DNA of 64,000 nucleotides from Lonicera japonica (Eukaryota; Streptophyta; Magnoliopsida; Dipsacales; Caprifoliaceae): assembly GCA_021464415.1 (NCBI GenBank), contig CM038467.1, positions 17,323,127-17,387,126 of the forward strand, read 5' to 3'. The notes beneath the pieces were generated by a model. That model did not search any database. It was not told the origin of the DNA and saw only the letters and a program-made list of their open reading frames with translations. Positions 58,080 through 64,000 of this stretch are shown here, one piece after another. The translations under genes and the position numbers were made by a program. Position 1 is the first letter of the stretch. The number at the start of each line of letters is the position of its first letter.

Positions 58080-59060
58080 CACATTTTGTTTGGGAACGCC
58101 TTGGTATATCCAATTTGGCAGTGCTCCTTAAAACAAGAAGGTTTCGAGTTTAATACCCGGCCAAGGCGAATTATGTTTTTACGAGCTCACCAACCTTTAG
58201 AGAATGATAGCCTTTTTGTAAATAAAAGGCGAAATTTTTTGCAAAGACGTTTATCTAGCTAAGTTGGTTAGCTGGTCAATGTGTAATTCGTAATACAAGG
58301 TTGTAAGTCCGATACTCGGCAAAAAAAATAAAAAATTACCAAGCATATTTTTGCCGAGCTCACCAAGAACCTATAGAATAGATCGGTGGCCGAGTCAATA
58401 CTCTCGTGTGACTTGGAGTTCAAATATTATTATCTGGTAGAAAGCGTGATAGTTACAACAACTTAGCATCTAGCTCGGTTGTTTGGCAGTGCTACTTAAA
58501 ATAATAAGGTGTTATGTTCAATTTGTGGCCACAACTATTTATTTTTTTGCAGCAGAACAACCTATCCAATAGTCCACAAACTAGGCGACTTAGTGCCAAG
58601 GAACACATATGAATGGGCCTAATACAGATATGTATGAGGAGCAATAGTGCTTATTTGGCATACTAATGCCAAGCACCAGATTATTAAGTTCGAAGTTCTT
58701 TGTTGGATACACAGCAGTAACAATTGTTTTTGCTGAGCCAATATTTGCTTCAATGGCTAAAGCCCAGCTGACTTCCTGTATAATGAAAATACGAGAATAA
58801 TATTATCGTCTTGTTTCTGGCCGAGTTGGTGAGCCTCAAATTTCTAACAAACTACTTAAAGGTTTCAAGTTTAATACTCAGCCACGATAAATAATTTTTT
58901 ACAAGCTCGTAAAGCCAATCTTCGGAGAACGGCACTTCCTTCGTCTTGTATACAGAATGTGGACAAATATGCAAATATTTTGTCAAGCCGAGCTGGTCAG
59001 TCATTTAGTTCACAGCCAAAAAGTTGTGGGTTTTATTATTGGTTACAACATTTTTTGTCA
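58080..59060. repeat. Diverged interspersed repeats of about 120-140 bp
   Basis: Recurring modules read roughly GAGCTGGTTGG..CAGTGCTACTTAAAA..AAGGTTTCGAGTTTAATACTCGGCC, then AAATAATTTTTACGAGCTCACCAA. Copies are recognisable near 58107, 58255, 58470, 58650, 58815 and 58985. They are far more diverged than the array that follows. Confidence 0.6.
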
Positions 59061-59329
59061 AGCTAAGCAACTTTCAATAATAAAAGGCCGAGAAAATAAC
59101 TTCCTGATAACTTTATTATTCGTTTGAAGCTAAGTGATATCCATCTTTTATTGACACCGATTTAAATTTGTGAGCATGCAAGTACATACTACTACATATG
59201 ATGCATACACTTTAGTGAAAATAGAGAATTTAAGTTAAGTGCCAAAGAACTTAAACATGATATAATGTGCATGAAAACTTATAATTCTTTGCATGACAAC
59301 TCTTAGACCTTAGTCGGCATGAATATATG

Positions 59330-60230
59330 GCATGCTTAAGACCTTTTCTTACAAAGGCAGAACAAAGACCTCCCATGGGAGCATGATCGGCCTAAAGCTC
59401 GGTGAGTTGGTTGGATAAATGTAAGACATTTCTTCAAAGGCATTGCTTAAGACCTTTTTTTACAAACGCAAAACAAAGACCTCCCATGGGGGCATGATCG
59501 GCCTAAAGCTCAGTGAGCTGGCTGGATAAATGTAAGACATTTCTTCAAAGGTATTGTTTAAGACCTTTTCTACAAAGGCAAAACAAAAACCTCCCATAGG
59601 GGCATGTTTGCTTAAAACCTTTTCTTACAAAGGCAAAATAAAAACCTTCAATGGGGGCATGATCGGCCTAAAGCTTGGTGAGCTGGCTGGATAAATGTTA
59701 GACCTTTCTTCAATGGCATTGCTTAAGACCTTTCCTTGTAAAGGCAAAACGAAGACCTCCCATGGGGGCTTGATCGGCCTAAAGCTCGGTGAGCTGGCAG
59801 GATAAATGTAAGACTTTTTTTTACAAAGGCAAAACAAAAACCTCTTATGGGAGCATGATCGGCCTAAAGCTCGGTGAGTTGGCTGGATAAATGTAAGACC
59901 TTTTTTTAAAGGCATTACTTAAGACAGTATTACAAAGGCAAAACAAAGACCTCCCATGGAAGCATGATCGGCTTAAAGCTCGGTGAGCTGGCCAGATAAA
60001 TGTAAGACCTTTCTTTAAAGGAATTGCTTAAAACCTTTTCTTACAAAGGCAAAACAAGGAACTCCCATAGGGACATAAATGGCCTGAAGCTCGGTGAGTT
60101 GGCCGGATAATTTTAAAACCTTTTTTTAAAAGGCAATGCTTAAGACCTTTTCTTGTAAAGGCAAAATAAAGATCTCCCTTGGGGGCATAACAAAGGCCAA
60201 TTAGGCAGATTAAATTGCTTAGTAAGCAAG
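59330..60230. repeat. Tandem array, about 111-bp period, about nine units
   Basis: Units carry ACAAAGGCAAAACAAAGACC, then CCCATGGGGGCATGATCGGCC, TAAAGCTCGGTGAGCTGGC and GGATAAATGTAAGACC. Unit starts lie near 59368, 59478, 59588 (truncated), 59642, 59754, 59838, 59949, 60060 and 60172. Most steps are 110-112 bp; one is shortened to about 84. Minus-strand reading frames here are repeat artefacts. Confidence 0.9.
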
Positions 60231-61134
60231 GCCTAGAAAGCCACCATAAGTACCACTTCCTTGATCGGGCTGAAGTGAGTGTTGCCCTTGAGGCCATTTT
60301 CTAAGCTTGGTAAAGTTTAAAGACTTCACATGCCAATGCAGCTGTTGTGATTGTAATGCCGAGAAGGCATCTCTATTGGTTTGGTAAATTACGCAAACTT
60401 TAAACTTTCAATTTCAAAAAGTTATAAAGGCTGAGTAAGTCACAAAAATCATCATCCAAATCGATTAAGGTAATTGTTTGTGTCTTAAGGTAAAGCTACG
60501 AGGTTGATAGGCTAAAAAAAATGATGCCCGGTAGGCAAGACTCGGTAGGCCAATTAAGCTGCTTGGTAGGCAAAACTTGATAAAAATTGATGAGACATGG
60601 TAGGCCAAGCAAAGTATTTAAGATGATGATTTCAAAAAATTTATGACAATTTTGGGCAAACTTTTTACAAAAATAGTTAGCTTGAAGACCGAGCAAATTA
60701 GCCTCGCAAAAATAGAGGAAATACAAGTACAGCAAAAACTCCATGCATGAAGAATCAAAAAGTTGATTACATGTGGAGGGGCTCCTAGGCCCACTGACTA
60801 CAAAAGGATGAACTTAAATTAAAAAATGAGATGAGCTCGCTCAACATTAATAGTCACCTACTCGGTAACAGGTACTATTTGATTTACAACAGTATGCCTA
60901 ACAGCCTGGTCTATAGCAACAACAACTTGTTAAATAGGCAAGAGAAAAAGATTCAGCGCGCCAACCATTCATATATCAATGCATATCACTTCCCAACCAC
61001 ATGATTTGAAGTTTTTCAAGAAAGCTTATTTATAACATTAATGAATTATTTCAAAGACCACAAAGATAAGAAAGCTGAAGATGCAAGCACATAAACTCAC
61101 CTTAGTCGTCGAGCCCACGTGCTTGGGGGGCAAT

Positions 61135-61563
61135 TGTGGGTCACCAAAAATTATAAGGGTGACTGTGGGCCTAAATAATAGGTCAGTCCAAATTCTAAGG
61201 GAATATTTGTAAAGCGGTAAAATAGGCCATTTTTAGACTTTTACTATTAACCCTAATATAACATTTTGTAACCCTAATTCTATACCTATAAATAAAAAAA
61301 GGGAGGCTAGGAGAAAAGAGAGGCTAGATGAATTATTTTTAGAGAGAAATAGTGGTAACTTGTATTCGCATTTCAATTGCCATTGAGGTAATAGATCAAA
61401 CACACACAAACGGATGACGTACTACCGGAATAGCATAATCGCTACCGGAGGAACCTACTGTACCTAAAAATCCCTTGTTTCCATTAATATTTCCATCTAT
61501 TACTCCATTAATTTCGCCAATAATTTCATTTTGTGGGTCGGCCCAAATTTTTGGTCACCTACA
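61135..61563 (+). mobile_element. LTR (429 bp), 3' LTR preceded by polypurine tract
   Basis: It begins TGTGGGTCACCAAAAATTAT and ends TTTTGGTCACCTACA, so it has TG...CA ends. CCTATAAATA near 61286 is a plausible TATA region. The polypurine tract CTTGGGGGGCAAT precedes it, and no primer-binding site follows it, so it is a 3' LTR. It is clearly related to the solo LTR at 63445-63845. Confidence 0.8.
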
Positions 61564-61927
61564 AGTAACATTAACATATTTAGATATTTGTTTATGCAAA
61601 TTAAAATTTATACATTTTCATTATTTCATATATCAAAGTTAAGCTATGCGAGATAATGAATTATATAACTCATGTAACAAATAGTGAATTATGCTATCAT
61701 ATGGCATATGCGTAACCTCAATAATCATTAATGTCCATCATGAATTTAAACTATATATCCAGGTGATCGAGTAATGGAAGATGAGGGCATTTAGATTTTA
61801 GTTATTTTTTTAGTAACTATTTAAAACTAAATACACATTTATGATCTTAAAAATAAAATTATTTGATCGATATTTTATATTATTAAAAGTAATATTTTTA
61901 AATTTATGTAAAATATATGTTCAAACA

Positions 61928-61951
61928 CCCATGCATCGCGTGGGAAACTAG
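61928..61951 (+). mobile_element. Helitron 3' end
   Basis: CCCATGC-ATC-GCGTGGG forms a hairpin with one mismatch, followed three bases later by CTAG and then T. That is the structure of a plant Helitron 3' terminus. Its 5' end was not located with confidence. Confidence 0.6.
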
Positions 61952-62570
61952 TTGTGTATTATTTGACAAATACTAATTTTGCTCTGTACCACACTACCAC
62001 ACTCCAAGAATTAATATCATCATTCAAGACTTAAATGGCTTTATTTATAGATTTAGTGCAAGTAATTACTCTTCTTTGTGTAATAAATTTATTTATTATA
62101 CATTATCGCATGTATAATAATAACATGCAACTTCTCAGATTTTTTTCCCAACTCTTCCCAATTTGCAATGTTGAAACTTTTGTGTCATTTTGAAGTGCTA
62201 TACTATACATGTCTTCATTTAACTTATATTTCTTAAAAGATAACAAGCTTCTTATAAAAGACAAATACTCTTTTCAAAATATGTCTATAATTAATTTCAT
62301 ATGCTATTAGATTTGTCAAAAGAAAAATCTTAAGATTATAAAAAACTTATAGGTTTTTTTGAGTTACCCATATTATTAATATTAAAATTAAGATATCCTT
62401 ATTTTATTAATCTTTTGATTTACACCCTTCAGCTTTTGAGGGGTGTCTAACATCGTTAATTATTTTGTTAAGTGGACGAAAATACTCCCATCTTTTTCTT
62501 CAAATCTATGAACCCTAAATATAATTTCATTATATTTCTCTTTCTCTAAAAACTAAACCTAACAACTTTT
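61952..62570. other. AT-rich spacer between retrotransposon remnants
   Basis: I see no gene, repeat or clear transposon end here. Confidence 0.4.
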
Positions 62571-63025
62571 GTAACGATCCAAAAAATCTCGCATCGGTAG
62601 TATAATGAATAAATCCTTAGTTTATAAGTACCCACTTGATTCCTAACTAGCAAGAGGCCTTTTTAGGGTGTTTTGGTGACTCCCGCAAAAAACAAAACCA
62701 TGCGGCTGTGTGTCAAAGCGGACAATATCTTACTAGGCTCGGGACTAGATCATTATAATGACATCATAGCGGACCCAGGAATATTGCCACATAGACGTGT
62801 GGATATTATGGGTCGGGTCTGTGTGACCCTGACCTGACGAGGATGTTAGAGATTTAATGGAACAGTACCCACTTGATTCCTAACTAGCAAGAGGCTTTTT
62901 GGGAGTGTCTGTGTGACCCTGACTGGGATTTAACGGAACAGTACCACTTGATTCCTAACTAGCAAGAGGCTTTTTGAGGTATCTTTGTGACTCCCACTAA
63001 AAACAAAACCGCGCGGCCGTAAAAC
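62571..63025 (+). mobile_element. LTR-like repeat with internal triplication
   Basis: It starts TGTAACGATCC, then ATCTCGCATCGGTAG, and contains CAAAGCGGACAATATC, motifs I know from LTRs of widespread plant elements. Within it, the block CACTTGATTCCTAACTAGCA-AGAGGC with a following GTGAC(T/C)C occurs three times (62630, 62875 and 62945), so it has grown by internal duplication. A closing GTTACA end was not found. Confidence 0.5.
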
Positions 63026-63444
63026 AGTTGTAAAGTCCTATAATTTCATTAGTCTTATTATTAATTTTAGGTATTTATTCATTTGTTTATTTATTTTGAG
63101 AAGGTTGATAATTTATTTTCTAGAAAAAGGTTATTAATTTTCAAAATTTAGAGTGATTAGGAAAGAAAATTTATTTTTTTGGCAACTTCCATAAGGGTGG
63201 GGACTACCATTTTAAATGGGAGCAACTACTTATATACAAATCTTCAATTCCTTTTTAGAGGAAAAATATAGATATATTTCAAACCCTAAACCCTTGTACG
63301 ACTGTTATAGGAGATGCGAGCCACGGAGACGGCAGTAAGTGTTCGAGTAGACGGTAGAGAACAAGACTTGGCATATTAAACAGTGAATGGAGTTAGGGAA
63401 TCTGGATCCCAGACCTATTTTAATTCGATACAATGTGTGTTTGT
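63026..63444. other. Spacer
   Basis: AT-rich DNA turning GC-richer from 63290; no gene or repeat recognised. Confidence 0.4.
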
Positions 63445-63845
63445 TGTGGGAGCATAAAAATTATGAATATAATAATGAACCTGGACATGAGCTAACCCTT
63501 TTTAATCTTTTACCCTTAACCCTAATTCTATGAATATAAATAGAATAAGGGATAGCCATCAAGGGGGCCTCCTTCCAGATCCTAGATGGGAGAAGAATGA
63601 GCTAGCCAAATGAATTGTTTCTAGAGAGAGAGTGGTAACTTGTATCCTCATTTCAATTGCCTTTGAGCTAATAAATTAAACACACACACAAACGGAGGAT
63701 GTACTATCGGAATAGCATAAGCGCTACCGGAAGAACCTACCGTACCCAAAAATCTCTTGTCTCCTTTACCATCTCCATCTATTACTCCATTGATTTTGCT
63801 AAGAACCTCATTATATGGGTTTGCCCAAATTTTTGGCTACCTACA
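63445..63845 (+). mobile_element. Solo LTR with perfect 5-bp target duplication
   Basis: It begins TGTGGGAGCATAAAAATTAT and ends TTTTTGGCTACCTACA. TTTGT flanks it exactly at 63440-63444 and 63846-63850. It has no polypurine tract before it and no primer-binding site after it, so it is a solo LTR left by recombination. It shares long stretches with the LTR at 61135-61563, for example GTGGTAACTTGTAT, CGGAATAGCATAA and ATCTATTACTCCATT. Confidence 0.85.
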
Positions 63846-64000
63846 TTTGTGATACATGTACGATATGTATAGATGGGTGGGTTGATTCTTGGAGTGCTGA
63901 CTTGTAAGATTGGACAAAGGTGTTTAGACTATTCAATTTATAGGTATATTACATTTAGTTGCTAGGGATTGCTATTACACCAATCTCGTCAAATAAAAAA

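Larger units (their letters stand above)
57524..61134 (+). mobile_element. 3' internal region of a Tat/Ogre-like Ty3-gypsy element
   Basis: No coding capacity is seen across 3.6 kb. The segment ends with a polypurine tract (GTGCTTGGGGGGCAA) abutting the LTR at 61135, so at least its right part is the region upstream of a 3' LTR. It is filled with repeats (58080-59060 and 59330-60230). Long, variable, repeat-bearing 3' untranslated regions are characteristic of the Tat/Ogre lineage of plant Ty3-gypsy elements. Its left border is uncertain; the pol genes and 5' LTR are missing here. Confidence 0.55.

Noticed and set aside
59330..60230. Regularly spaced repeats that might suggest a CRISPR array
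   Set aside because: The whole 111-bp unit repeats, there are no unique spacers, and the setting is a plant retrotransposon.
61564..63444. Interior of a short complete LTR element between the two related LTRs
   Set aside because: No primer-binding site follows the first LTR and no polypurine tract precedes the second; the second has its own 5-bp flanks.

Overview
The window reads as nuclear DNA of a flowering plant, most likely a eudicot. It is very AT-rich, its genes have short introns, and it is dominated by plant transposon classes: Tourist-like PIF/Harbinger MITEs with TAA/TTA target duplications, hAT elements with 8-bp duplications, a Mutator-like element, Helitron ends, tRNA-derived SINEs and Ty3-gypsy LTRs. 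Only about five genes look able to work. I cannot name the species.

Region 1 (about 1.1-30 kb) is a tandem segmental duplication. The unit holds a dirigent-like gene, an amidase of type 1 and an amidase of type 2, all on the minus strand. Copy A (about 1.1-17.8 kb) has a dead dirigent gene, an extra amidase exon-1 fragment, an apparently full-length type 1 amidase (5863-7857) and a stump of the type 2 amidase. Copy B (about 20.1-30 kb) has a frameshifted dirigent gene, a type 1 amidase pseudogene lacking exon 3, and a full-length type 2 amidase (27042-29978). Each unit therefore keeps one different amidase. Many transposons, including a 5.4-kb hAT element at 11763-17185, sit in only one copy and so probably arrived after the duplication.

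Region 2 (30-42 kb) holds a Mutator-like element with long inverted repeats (32120-33485), a minisatellite of palindromic units (33.8-34.5 kb), a three-exon gene for a secreted proline-rich Ole e 1/extensin-like protein (35873-37770) and two MITE-like elements.

Region 3 (42.9-54.5 kb) has two housekeeping genes. The first is translation initiation factor eIF4B, whose tiny last exon lies about 3.4 kb from the main exon. The second is an intronless cytosolic cyclophilin. Between them lies a three-part transposon nest (50600-53159).

Region 4 (55-64 kb) is retrotransposon debris. It contains a long LTR with its polypurine tract (chromovirus type), a tandem-repeat-rich region ending in a second polypurine tract and LTR (Tat/Ogre-like), a solo LTR of that second family with a perfect 5-bp target duplication, a Helitron 3' end and another LTR-like repeat.

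I found no clear tRNA, rRNA or CRISPR feature and nothing I can defend as a new biochemical system. The most informative signals are the reciprocal gene survival in the amidase array, an altered catalytic motif in the type 2 amidase, a non-canonical splice donor in the type 1 amidase, the palindromic minisatellite and the retrotransposon-derived tandem repeats.
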